In this document: piece by piece, positions 21,758 to 31,862 of the stretch
Layout of the letters: each line of letters starts with the position of its first letter
Numbering within the stretch: position 1 is the stretch's first letter
Assembly (NCBI GenBank): GCA_964059195.1
Contig: CAXKWD010000013.1
Span: 24,218,611 to 24,282,610 of the forward strand
Direction: 5' to 3'
DNA from: Ectobius pallidus
Taxonomy: Eukaryota > Arthropoda > Insecta > Blattodea > Ectobiidae
DNA: 64,000 nt
Program-made: the position numbers and the translations under genes
Notes under the pieces: generated by a model
Seen by the model: the letters and a program-made list of their open reading frames with translations, nothing else
What the model was told of the DNA's origin: nothing
Databases searched by the model: none

Positions 21758-22721
21758 TAACATCGCTTATTTATGGAGACTTAAAAGTGCCCGAGGGAAC
21801 TGAAACTTAGCTAACATGTACATTAAGGTAGGCCTATATAGTATTTTTAATGCAAAAAACAAATAACGCTAATTTTGACAAAATTGTTAATATTTCACCT
21901 ATTACCCCCGTGCAACATATTATGAAATTCCTATAGGTAAATTAAACAAAATTGGAGAACCGTTTTCAAGGCAAAGTAAACAGAAGTGTTGTTGAAGAGG
22001 GACGGGCGTAGCATTTTTGCACCGCGGCCGTTTATCTAGTTTATCTAGTTTATTGTGCACTATAATAATGACTAATGACTATATGTGGAAGTATGCTACG
22101 GTGCCATTCGGACGTTAAAAGGCTACTTAAAATTAACCTTCCACGTTTCCCATCGTATAACTGAGAATGGCCAAAAGAATCGGCCACTCCACAAACATTT
22201 TGTTCCCGAGAACTGATTCGCCCTGTCGGAAAAGCCACGAACATGTTAAGAACGCCACGAAGAGAACGAGTACAGGAAGTGCTCATCAGATATTTTTATG
22301 AAAGCTGAAATATGAATGAGATCAAGAGAGAAATGGAGAGTATAGGCAAGAACCCCGGCGAGTATGGGAGAACCCTGCGAAACCAGACAATTCTTGCGAT
22401 AAACATGATGCCTTCCTTTCTCGGTTTCGAGCATACGGAAGAAGAAGAAGCCTACATGAGACAATTCTGTTTCCTTATTGAAGTGCTGCCTATTCAAAGA
22501 ATTTCAATGAATTCATTTATATCAATGTATTATATTACAAAGAATAACGAATAAAATCTTAAAGAATCTCAGAAGAAACGTGAAATAAGATAAGGAAATT
22601 ATATAAACTACGCACATGAAAATCTGGAAACCTAATTTATCACTTCCCACCTTATTCATGGATTAACCAATAATAGATTGGAACAGGTCTTTGATGTGTA
22701 ACTTCTTCCTTCACTTATGGG
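21758..22721. other. Unassigned stretch
   Basis: Overlapping 78-83-codon frames on both strands (22050-22554) have no recognisable domain and are probably chance. Confidence 0.45.
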
Positions 22722-23000
22722 ATTTTCCATTCAGTTTAAAAAAATCCTGGGCAAGAATACACCGAGAGCATCTATAAACAGTGTATTCCGTGTCGTAGAT
22801 TTAGGGCAGGTTAAATAACTTCGAGCTAGAGCTTCTGATCAAATTCCCCGGCCCTTTTACGTCCAAGTCATATCTCAGTTTCTCCAAATGGTCATCGAGG
22901 CGATGGGTGTACCTCTGATCTCTATGGGAAAATAAGCGTACCTAAATAAATTCGTGGTAACGGAACTTCCAACCGGAATCGGCCAAGGTCCTTTGAGGAC
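22722..23000 (+). mobile_element. SINE family B, decayed headless copy
   Basis: TTTTCCATTCAG, CCGTGTCGTAGATTTAGGGC, CCTTTTACGTCCAAGTCAT and GGGAAAATAAGCGTACC occur in the same order as in the copy at 18301-18676. The tRNA-like head is absent and substitutions are many, so this is an older insertion. Confidence 0.75.
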
Positions 23001-23325
23001 ACTAGCACCAGATAAAGGTGATGATGGAACCACTGTGGCCCGGACTTCATGTTAGGCTGTAGGTTTCAGTTACCGTATCAACAACTTCTATTGCCCCTCA
23101 GTGACCGACAGTCTACCACCTCCACGATGACTTGCAAATGGGTACCCAGTCAGTTCCGAAAATGTAGTGATCAGGCCGCAAGTACAGAAAATGAAAATTG
23201 CAAATATGCACTCGTGACGGCATTTGTGCATGCAAAAATATTCGTATATAGATTGCTGTATGTACGTTCTGTGAATCTTGCACTGGATAACAAGTGGTAA
23301 ATTTATTCCTCTTTTTTCATCAAGT

Positions 23326-26300
23326 ACATAATCACTTCCGGAGTCCAAGGGGCAGTGACGCGCAAGACATGATCTCACCAAGAGAGATCACATAGCCTCT
23401 CCTGCTCAACTCCGCTCTCACCTTTTCGTGGTGGACTCCATTAAGCTGAGCAACCCAGTTCAAGGTTGTGGTAACCAATCCCTTCGGCGAACTGGGTCAG
23501 CGAACTAACGAGAGATGGGGGTTCTGGCAGAGCTACCTGGGGGTAACCTGGGACTAGGTCTGTCAGGATGGTGGGAATTGGCAGCGGGATTCTCACCTAG
23601 GGTGGCGGCGGAGGAACCCTCAATGGGTCAACGGTGGCACTCATAGACCTCAGTTAGGTAGGTCTACTGCGGAAGGGTAGGATGAACTCTTGAGCCGTGG
23701 TGAAGGCAACATCCTAGGAGTTGGATCTCCGAAATTAAGTCCCTGGTCCTCCAGGTTGGGGGTTGGGCGAGGGGCTAACAACCCCTCCCCGTAAAACAAG
23801 ACTGTTCAGAAACCAATCAACAAGCCTCGGAATTTGGATGGATCCTTTCGGCAACGACCTAAGCACAAGAAAACGGATTATGAGTTAGGTACTTGGAATG
23901 TCAGATCGTTAATGAAAGCAGGGGCACTAAAAGATTTATTGCTGCAGATATTGACATATAACATTGACATAACGGCTATCCAAGAAACTAGATGGTCTGG
24001 ACAGCAAATATGGGATACAAAAAGCTATACAATATTGAGTAGTGGAAGACAAAAACAGAATGAAGGTGGGGTGGCTTTCATAGTTAAGAAAGCACTTAAG
24101 TCGTGTATATTGGGTTTTGAACCCATTAACAACAGAATATGTACATTAAGAATTAAAACTTTGTTCTTCAATCTGGCCATCATCAATATCTATGCGCCCA
24201 CGGAAGAGAAAGAAGATGAGGTAAAAGATGAATTCTATCAAATGTTGGAACAAGTATATGACAAGCTCCCATCAAATGATGTCAAAATCATAGTTGGAGA
24301 TGCTAATGCTAAAGTCGGGAAGGAGGAAATCTATAAAGGAACCATTGGGATTCACAGCTTGCATGATGAATCCAACAACAACGGAACAAGGCTTATCGAA
24401 CTTGCAGCTTGCAAGAATATGCAAATAAGCTCAACACTATTCCCACACAAGAATATACATAAGGGGACCTGGACATCACCCGACCAAAAAACAGTAAACC
24501 AAATAGATCATATACTAATTGAGACCAGGTGCGCATCAAGCATCATGGATGTAAGATCCTTCCGAGGAGCATGTTGTGGGACAGACCATTTTTTGGTCAA
24601 GACAACATTTAGAGCTCGGATAAAGAAAACATCAAATGGATCAAACAGATCGAATGGGAAAATAATACCTCTTGATATTCACAAACTCCAGGATGCGGAG
24701 ATAAGGAAAGTATACCAAGGAGAGATAGCAAAGAAATTAAATAACATAGAACCACAAACAGGCGATACAGATGCAGGCAGAATTGAAGAGCATTGGCAGA
24801 AAATCAAAACAGGATTGCTAGAAACGGCCAAGGAAGTGATTGGAGATAAACAAAAGAAAGAAAGGAATGTATGGTTTGATAATGAATGCCTGGTAGACAT
24901 CCAAAAACGGAATGAAGCGTACAAACAGTACCTAGCTAGACCAACTCGACAGAGAAGAGAGGAATATGAAGATCTAAGACGAAATGCTAACAGAACTTGT
25001 CAGAGGAAGAAAAGGATGGCTTTAAAGGAAGAAATCAATGGGATCCAACAGGACTTCAAAGATGGTAACACCAAATTTGCCTATCAAAAAATAAAGAGTA
25101 CTAAAGAAGGATTCAAAGCGAACACAAACCTCTGTTATGATAAAGAGGGAAACATAATAGGAGATGAGTATAAAATAACACAGAGATGGAAAGAAGTCTT
25201 CGAGGAATTGTTAAACCCAGAGGAAACAAGGCTAACGGATGTAAATGAAGGGAATGTTGAAGAGATACAGATAAATACCAACCAGGTAGAAGCGCCCAGC
25301 CTAAAAGAAGTGGAAGAAATCATAAAACACATGAAAAATTTCAAAGCCCCTGGTGTCGATTCCATCCCAAATGAATTGATAAAATATGGCAATATTGAGG
25401 CACAAATACATAAACTGATTCAAGAAGTGTGGGAGAAAGAATACATGCCCGAAGAATGGAAAACCAGTTTAATAGTGCCTATCTACAAAAAAGGGCATAA
25501 GCTGGATTGTAGGAACTACAGAGGCATCTCTTTGCTATGTACAAGCTACAAAATATTCACGCAGATACTGCAAAAGAGACTCCAACCATATGTAGAAGAA
25601 ATATTAGGAGAATACCAAGGTGGTTTTAGACCTGGACGATCCACCACAGACCAAATATTCACAGTCAAACTGTGGATGGAAAAGATGTGGGAAAATAATT
25701 TGGATCTGACACAAATTCTTGTCGACTTCAAAGAAGCTTACGACAGTATAGATAGAAGGAAATTGTTTGATATTTTGATATACTTCAATATACCTATTAA
25801 GTTGGTAACACTAATCCGACTAACAATGATCCAGACCACAGCCAAAGTTAAAATACAGACAGGGGTGACAGAGCCCTTCCATGTCACAAGAGGACTGAAG
25901 CAAGGTGATGGGCTGGCACCAACCTTGTTCAGTATAGCACTTGAATATGTAATCAGGAAACTCTCTGTCCAGACAAATACCACATTGGAGAATAAGATGG
26001 TTCAGCTTGTAGGGTATGCGGACGATATTAACATAATGGCAAGGTCCCATGCAAGAGCAAAGGAAACCTTTCAAGAATTGAGAGATGCAGCTGAGGGAAT
26101 TGGGTTACAAGTAAATACACAAAAAACAAAAGTTATGATCAACACAAGAAGGAAAGTTAGAAAACCCAGCCAGTTCAAAATTGGGCCAGATGAGTTAGAA
26201 ATAGTCAGCCAATTTAAATATTTGGGATGTTGGATCACAGAAGACAATAACGAAAGCTATGAAATAAAGAGAAGGATACACGCCGCCAATGGAGCTTATG

Positions 26301-26838
26301 CATCACTATCTGCAATTATGAAGTCAAGACATATCCACCGTCAGACCAAAACAACACTGTACAAAGTCATGATTAGGCCAATACTAACATATGGCAGCGA
26401 GACCTGGACAATGAACAAACAAGCCGCTAACACAATCGATACCTTCGAAAGAAAGGTCTTAAGGAGAATATATGGCCCAGTCCAGGAAAATGGCAGGTGG
26501 AGAATACGTTACAATAATGAACTATATAATCTATACAAAGACAACAACTTATCCACCGTCATCAGATACCAAAGATTACAATGGGCTGGACATGTTATGA
26601 GGATGGGAGACAATCGAATCCCCAAGAAAACGCTAAACAGCCAGATCGAAGGTAAAAGGCCAATAGGAAGACCCAGGGATCGCTGGACAGATGCGGTGGC
26701 GAAGGACGCTAACACCTTACTCCAAATGAGGCGGTGGTCATCAGTCGCCAAGGACAGAACCAGATGGAGGCGGTTGATTATGGAGGCTATGGCTCGATCC
26801 CGAGCTGCTACGCCATAAAGAGAGACATAATCACTTCC
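23326..26838 (+). mobile_element. Full-length RTE-type LINE with 14-bp TSD (element 23340-26824)
   Basis: A perfect 14-bp duplication ACATAATCACTTCC (23326-23339 and 26825-26838) brackets 3485 bp. The 5' leader (23340-23833) is GC-richer than its surroundings and non-coding. One long frame encodes the endonuclease and reverse transcriptase. Only six bases (AGAGAG) separate the stop codon from the target duplication. A perfect long duplication, an undamaged frame and an intact leader suggest a recent insertion. Confidence 0.92.
23834..26818 (+). CDS. Endonuclease/reverse transcriptase of RTE-type LINE
   Basis: This frame encodes the retrotransposition enzyme, which nicks target DNA and copies the element RNA into it. 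Residues about 18-260 are an AP-like endonuclease: GTWNVRSL, the glutamate of AIQETRW, IYAPTE, GDANAKVG, NQIDHIL and the GTDHF histidine. The reverse transcriptase spans about 480-830, with KKGHKLDCRNYRGISLL, GGFRPGRSTTDQIF, the first aspartate in DFKEAYDSI, GLKQGDGLAPTLF and the catalytic YADD in GYADDINIMA. The C terminus keeps WAGHVMRM and IGRPRDRW. NAKVG and WTSPD..NQIDHIL point to the RTE/BovB group. No ATG lies between the upstream in-frame stop (TAA at 23792) and the endonuclease motif. The quoted start is TTG and the first ATG is at 23912, inside the domain. No internal stop or frameshift is present. Confidence 0.93.
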   Translation: MDGSFRQRPKHKKTDYELGTWNVRSLMKAGALKDLLLQILTYNIDITAIQETRWSGQQIWDTKSYTILSSGRQKQNEGGVAFIVKKALKSCILGFEPINNRICTLRIKTLFFNLAIINIYAPTEEKEDEVKDEFYQMLEQVYDKLPSNDVKIIVGDANAKVGKEEIYKGTIGIHSLHDESNNNGTRLIELAACKNMQISSTLFPHKNIHKGTWTSPDQKTVNQIDHILIETRCASSIMDVRSFRGACCGTDHFLVKTTFRARIKKTSNGSNRSNGKIIPLDIHKLQDAEIRKVYQGEIAKKLNNIEPQTGDTDAGRIEEHWQKIKTGLLETAKEVIGDKQKKERNVWFDNECLVDIQKRNEAYKQYLARPTRQRREEYEDLRRNANRTCQRKKRMALKEEINGIQQDFKDGNTKFAYQKIKSTKEGFKANTNLCYDKEGNIIGDEYKITQRWKEVFEELLNPEETRLTDVNEGNVEEIQINTNQVEAPSLKEVEEIIKHMKNFKAPGVDSIPNELIKYGNIEAQIHKLIQEVWEKEYMPEEWKTSLIVPIYKKGHKLDCRNYRGISLLCTSYKIFTQILQKRLQPYVEEILGEYQGGFRPGRSTTDQIFTVKLWMEKMWENNLDLTQILVDFKEAYDSIDRRKLFDILIYFNIPIKLVTLIRLTMIQTTAKVKIQTGVTEPFHVTRGLKQGDGLAPTLFSIALEYVIRKLSVQTNTTLENKMVQLVGYADDINIMARSHARAKETFQELRDAAEGIGLQVNTQKTKVMINTRRKVRKPSQFKIGPDELEIVSQFKYLGCWITEDNNESYEIKRRIHAANGAYASLSAIMKSRHIHRQTKTTLYKVMIRPILTYGSETWTMNKQAANTIDTFERKVLRRIYGPVQENGRWRIRYNNELYNLYKDNNLSTVIRYQRLQWAGHVMRMGDNRIPKKTLNSQIEGKRPIGRPRDRWTDAVAKDANTLLQMRRWSSVAKDRTRWRRLIMEAMARSRAATP

Positions 26839-27143
26839 ACTAAACATGCAAATTTACGGTAAAAAGGACTTTACTCTAATCCATGCAATAAGCGTGCTTA
26901 CTGTACTTTACCACTTCACAGCCAATTCAATCCAAGTTGTTTTCCACATGTGGACATACCTGTGAAGAGAGAAAACAGTATGTTAGGTCTACGTTATCAA
27001 ACTACACCTCAGCACAAACGAACTAGTGCAAGAAAGTCAAAACATTGATTTTTTTTTATTTCTAAGTGAATTTATTTCTACACATAATATAATCTTTATT
27101 TAGCCTATACTATTGCATTTCAGTAACCTTAATGACAGCTATT

Positions 27144-27144
27144 C

Positions 27145-27190
<46 letters not shown>
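27144..27190. repeat. (AAT)n microsatellite
   Basis: About 46 bp of uninterrupted AAT repeat. Confidence 0.96.
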
Positions 27191-27192
<2 letters not shown>

Positions 27193-27632
27193 ATTAACAA
27201 CAACAGTCACACAAATTCTCTAACCATGCTACATAAAAAACATACAATTTTAATTCTGTTGAAGTTATAAAAGTAACTGTTTAAAAAAATTGCCTTGGAA
27301 ATAAAATGAGTGACAGTTTCAGTAAGAAGTAGAATTAAATTTCTTCCGCAATACTTCCGATGTATACAGTCACATTACTATCAGATGCTGAAAAGGCTGA
27401 AAATTGCCTTCAGCAGTAAACAGATAATGGTTATCCTTTAGTACTTTTATACAAGCCGCGCTCAAGTAATTACGTAATGAAACATTTATTTAATCAAGCG
27501 AAAGTACCTTTGTTCTAGGTATTGTACTCGAAAGTGACATTCTTACAGAGGAAAATACTTGTAATTAATAATTTAAAATGCCATTCTGAGAACAATAATT
27601 AAAACTATCTGGAAAAAGAACAATGTACAGTG

Positions 27633-27640
27633 TAATAATA

Positions 27641-27691
<51 letters not shown>

Positions 27692-27702
27692 TAATAATAA
27701 TA
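27633..27702. repeat. (AAT)n microsatellite
   Basis: About 70 bp of AAT repeat with two single-base interruptions. Confidence 0.95.
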
Positions 27703-28070
27703 TACATAAACGCTCTATAATAATTTATACCAAGAATGTACACGGCGAGGAAAAGAATTGCTACTCATAATCCCTGTGTGAACGACTAAATGTGTGAACT
27801 TAATATTATCATACTTTTCACGGCCTGAATGGCTCGAACGCCGAGGACCAGAAACATTTTCCCGAGTAATACATGATGTTATGTATGATTTACATGATTT
27901 ATGTTTCACACAAAAGGTTGTGTAACTTTTACCAGACACAAGGAGATTACAAGTGAATAATTTGCTCACGACGTATATTGAACTTGAGCGATGATCAACC
28001 AAACAATCGTTCGTTGCCCGTTTAAAGAACTTTTATAATAAATAATAATGATAATAAATTGAAATGTTTT

Positions 28071-28300
28071 CTTTTATAAGGGTCTAAGTGCCAAAATCAT
28101 GATTCCGTAGAAAACAAGACATACAGCCACAGAAAGACATGCAGGAGATAGACATAGCGCTATATCTTGGAACTTGCTGCTAGTAACGTGGCTTTCCCTG
28201 GACCTTGGACCCTTCTGAAATGCATTGATCTGGGTACATAGATCAATTTAAAATTATCAGCTGAAAAATTATGATTTTGGCAGTTAGACCCTTATAAAAG
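28071..28300. mobile_element. MITE with GGGTCTAA termini in a palindromic TTATAA context
   Basis: CTTTTATAAGGGTCTAAGTG at 28071 and its inverted partner at 28300 agree for about 33 bp, through GCCAAAATCATGATT, with two or three mismatches. Because TTATAA is itself palindromic, the boundary between terminal repeat and target duplication cannot be fixed. There is no coding capacity. Confidence 0.82.
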
Positions 28301-28599
28301 TAAACGCTTCAATTATAACATTACGTAGCAAAATTTGACGACGTTTTTGTTTATCTTATCTTTGTGTTTATTGCTTAATTTGAGGCTGCTGATTATGAAT
28401 ATAGAAGTCGTTTTTCTTGAGTGTCATAGAAGTGATAATGAATTTATCAATTTTCTTAAAAGCTACTAACATCGCATGATTATTTAACAATAGGCCTACT
28501 TGAGTCGTATAGAAGAAATCTAACAAAAAGACTTTAAGAAATAAGGAATAGAAATAAGTGCAAAAATACTGGATGACACTGAATCTTCATAGAAAAATT
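28301..28599. other. Unassigned stretch
   Basis: No feature recognised. Confidence 0.4.
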
Positions 28600-29290
28600 T
28601 TGTCATTCAAAAAAGTACGTTAGAACGACTTTTCCTCATATGTTCTTCTGACCCCTCTGCAAGCAATATATCCCATACATAGGCCTAGTCATCCATCATA
28701 ACACAGTCCCAACGTCCCTGATACCTTCATTCCATGCATTGAATGTCTTGGTGAAAGCGTTCACTGTATCCCTCGTTTACAGCTCCTAAATTCGGCCTAA
28801 AGTCTGGCCGTTCTAAGAAGGAAACCTGAAGTAAACAAAAACCAGTACATCTGTCTCGCTCTAACACATTACTCGCATGACTTAAGAGTGAGACAGACAT
28901 ACTGGTTTATGTTTACTTTATGTTTCTTTCTTAGCTTGTCTCGGGTATAGAGAAATCAATTCGAGAAAACAAATAGGCCTAGTGCATTTTCACTGTCATT
29001 CTACACCCATGTACACTCTGCATCAAATACTCTATCAGTTGCATGTAATTATCACTTCTATTTTTGCCTAAATCTGTTGTAATACCATTCTAAAAGCATC
29101 CGAAGTATTTCGTTCGCCAAGAATCATTGCATTGACAAGTTCTTTTGATTTTCACATCACGTGAATGTGTGGGCCGGTAAAAATTCCACCTTTATTTTCG
29201 CTTCAAATAGGCCTAACTTGCGGAACATTTGTCTGGTGATGTTCAGAGCCTCACTGCTGTTATCTAAATTGTTTATTAATAAAATTGTTT
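28600..29290 (-). pseudogene. Decayed member of a dispersed arthropod protein family (RFHQDI / RYQGRWD motifs)
   Basis: Leftwards from about 29290 the reading frames, broken by stops and shifts, give FRKLGLFEAKIKV, then GIFTGPHIHV, NYMQLIEYLM, GCRMTVKMH and finally LGAVNEGYSERFHQDIQCME, RYQGRWD and MMDDYAYVWDI. This order matches a protein family with repeated hits in arthropod genomes, which I recognise by the consensus GERFHQDI...RYQGRW...DYCW. Its biochemical role is unknown to me, and its repetitive distribution suggests a mobile-element passenger. A 122-bp palindromic MITE (28813-28934) interrupts it. It is clearly non-functional. Confidence 0.62.
28813..28934. mobile_element. 122-bp palindromic MITE inserted in the decayed gene
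   Basis: The two halves form an almost complete inverted repeat of about 50 bp: CTAAGAAGGAAACCTGAAGT on the left and CTAAGAAAGAAACATAAAGT for the right reverse-complemented, both continuing through AAACCAGTA and CTGTCTC. A TA dinucleotide at each end would fit a Tc1/mariner-type target site. Transcribed RNA would form a long hairpin. Confidence 0.82.
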
Positions 29291-29763
29291 ATGAATAAAA
29301 TTGTTTAAGAAGGCCACGTTTGATATGGAGAGGGGGTAATAGAATCTTCTCCCTGGACACTAGGGGACTCATTTCTGATGTGTGCACCTGAAACGAGTTC
29401 TTTTCTTGTTGGACATTCTTTCCTGGTGTAATGCCGATCACATACCCAGCTATTCCACAGGTAGACGAAGCAAGAATATTTGGTGTAAGCTATCTTGAAG
29501 CCACAGAATATATCCCAACATCGTAAAATCACCACAAGCTTTCCATTTGTAATAGGCTATCCATATTTTATACGCCTAACATTATAACATTATAACGTTG
29601 TGCCGGGCACAATTTGATGTTTCACTCGTTTAGATCCAATGTAATGTCGGAAAACGTAAAAAAGTGCCTGCTGACAATTTATAACATCTGGATGTTGACA
29701 TTTTACGTTTAAAGACAAACAACCTTATAACCTTAAATTTCACAAAAGACAGGAATACATTTT
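29291..29763. other. Unassigned stretch
   Basis: A 76-codon minus-strand frame (29305-29535) shows no recognisable motif. Confidence 0.45.
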
Positions 29764-29827
<64 letters not shown>

Positions 29828-29838
29828 TCTCACACACA
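29764..29838. repeat. (TA)n followed by (CA)n dinucleotide tract
   Basis: About 40 bp of TA repeat passes directly into about 30 bp of CA repeat. Confidence 0.96.
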
Positions 29839-30049
29839 GTAGGCTTGTTAAAGAAGTCCATATATTGGAGTCTTCCAGCTTGATACTATACTTGATCCAA
29901 GATGTGTACGGAGCAAAAGTAAACAACTGAATGTGAAAGTACAAAGCACAGTTCACAAGAGTTCGTTTTTGAGACTGATTAGTTGTTTACATAAAAGTAA
30001 AGTCAATTTGTATAAATTTTTTTGAAGTCTTGTGATTTAGTGGTTAGTA
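29839..30049. other. Unassigned stretch
   Basis: No feature recognised. Confidence 0.4.
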
Positions 30050-30408
30050 TTGCTAGATACACCCCTTGTATATTGATTTCTTATAGTTAGGGAGATCACG
30101 GTCATCATTAACACTCGCCAGAATTTGTTTTAAAGTTTATATTTCATTGTTGAAATCTTCTGATAGCACATTAAATCCAGTCTTCTGTGTCATTCACTAT
30201 TGTCTTTGATTTTGGTTTAATGTTAACCTGTGACTTCACACCTCCTGTTAGTATAGATCTTTATTCTTTACGGAGTTTGAAAACCGTACTTGAAACTACT
30301 CCTATAGAGGACGCCACTTTCACTCCTACATCTCGCACAGTTACTTCAGGGTTTGCTTTTAATATTTTGTATACGGTATATACAATCTGTATCTTCTCGC
30401 CGCTGGAC
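30050..30408 (-). pseudogene. DDE-type transposase N-terminal remnant (helix-turn-helix region)
   Basis: Leftwards from about 30408 the frame reads SSGEKIQIVYTVYKILKANP, then VTVRDVGVKVASSIGVVSST and VFKLRKE, a plausible helix-turn-helix like the N termini of an insect DDE transposase family. After a stop, TGGVKSQVNIKPKSK, TEDWI-stop-CAIRRF and TLKQILASVNDDRDLPN follow. Their order and spacing fit the same family, in which 'D-x-CAIRR' and 'VN-x-D-x-x-LPN' recur. The catalytic domain is absent or unrecognisable. Superfamily assignment (Tc1/mariner-like) is tentative. Confidence 0.52.
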
Positions 30409-30815
30409 AATAAACATCTGAGAAGCAAAGGAAGAAGAAGACATTTTAGTATTGGGGAGAATGTTTTTGGAACTTTGTGAAACTTCTGAGAAGAATTGGA
30501 AGAAGCTATTTTAGTACCGGTGAGAATGTTTTTGTACTTTGTGATACATCTGTGAAGAAGAGGAAGTACGTTGTGAAACATCTGAGAAGAAGAGGAAAAA
30601 TAAACTATTTTAGTATAGTTGTGAATGGCTTTGGTACTTTGTGATACATCTGAGAAGAAGAGGAAGAAGATATTTTACTACTGGTCAGAACTGGTGAGAA
30701 TGTTTTTGGTACTTTGTAAAACATCTGAGAAGAAGAGAAAGAAGAAGCTATTTTAGTATTGGTATTAGGCCGACTATGATCTGAAGAAGAGGAAGAAAAT
30801 ATTTTACTATTGGTA
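30409..30815. repeat. Degenerate minisatellite, units of about 65-72 bp
   Basis: ACATCTGAGAAGAAGAGGAA-type sequence recurs about seven times (near 30415, 30482, 30547, 30578, 30648, 30720 and 30778). Each is followed by ATTTTAGTA and usually GAATGTTTTTGGTACTTTGT. Minus-strand frames through it contain repeated KVPKTFSP segments. It directly abuts the transposase remnant. Confidence 0.85.
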
Positions 30816-31862
30816 TTACTGTGGTGTCTAGTTAAAGGCTTGAAGTGGTGCATATTATATATGCGAATTGGTCTTGAGGTGTTGATGGTTCATGCCGCCC
30901 AAACCATCCGTGTCATACCGGCCTTATATAGAAAATTTTAACCAATCACAGCTCATCTTACTTCAACCAATCAAATTGCGAATACCTACTGGTTTCAGCC
31001 AATCACAGGGTAGCTTGCTTTCCGTTTTGATAACCAACCAAATCTTTTCTTTTAAGCTTATAAAATGACTTCACGATTATTATATCAGTATTTTGTATTT
31101 CTATTGTAATATAATTAACTATCGTAAGATAATTTATATTATATAACAAACAAACCGAATAAATTAATTCAGGCCATAAATACTATTAACTATAGAAATC
31201 CAAAAGCATAAAAGAAATAACCTAATGCCACTTTGGGCTTGATGTGGTTGGTACCGTGATTCCAGCACCATAATGTTAATAAATTCTAATTAAAAAAGCA
31301 TAATATATAGGAAATAAAGCGTACTTCTTAAAAATTAATCTCAAAATCTCATATAATCAGAAGTGGACAATATTATTAAAATTATATAATTAAACCACAA
31401 GGCTGACCAACCTTCAACTATAGCATAACCTGTGTGTACAAGTATTTCTTTATTACATTTATAATTTCCATTGCATTTTTTACTAGGAAGAATAAGTTAT
31501 ATTTATTCACAGATTAATTTTCGACGTACAGCAGAAATGTTAATGTCAAATATTCAAACGTACAGTGTTAAATGAAGTATAAAGTTATAAAAATACAGCA
31601 CGTTTAAAATATTGTAATATTAATTGTACATTCCGTATTTTGTATTTAAAGGTTAATTTAGTAACTTTAAATTTTGATAATAAACGTAACAAACGTTCTT
31701 GTATAATGACAAACACTGAACTGTGTAAGCAAATAAAATGAACAGACTAGCTAACAGAGCTTATGATACTTTTAAACATCGTTTCCTGAAATAAAGTTAA
31801 TATGAAACTACCAGAAGCTAATTTAACATTTTGAATCGGATCCAGCAAAAACTATAACTTAG
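30816..31862. other. Unassigned AT-rich stretch
   Basis: No coding remnant or element recognised upstream of the jockey-like LINE. Confidence 0.5.

Larger units (their letters stand above)
26839..28070. other. Unassigned stretch with two AAT tracts
   Basis: Apart from the microsatellites, no coding or repeat structure was recognised. Confidence 0.45.

Noticed and set aside
24679..26847. Several 60-112-codon minus-strand frames
   Set aside because: Antisense shadows of the intact RTE reverse-transcriptase frame.
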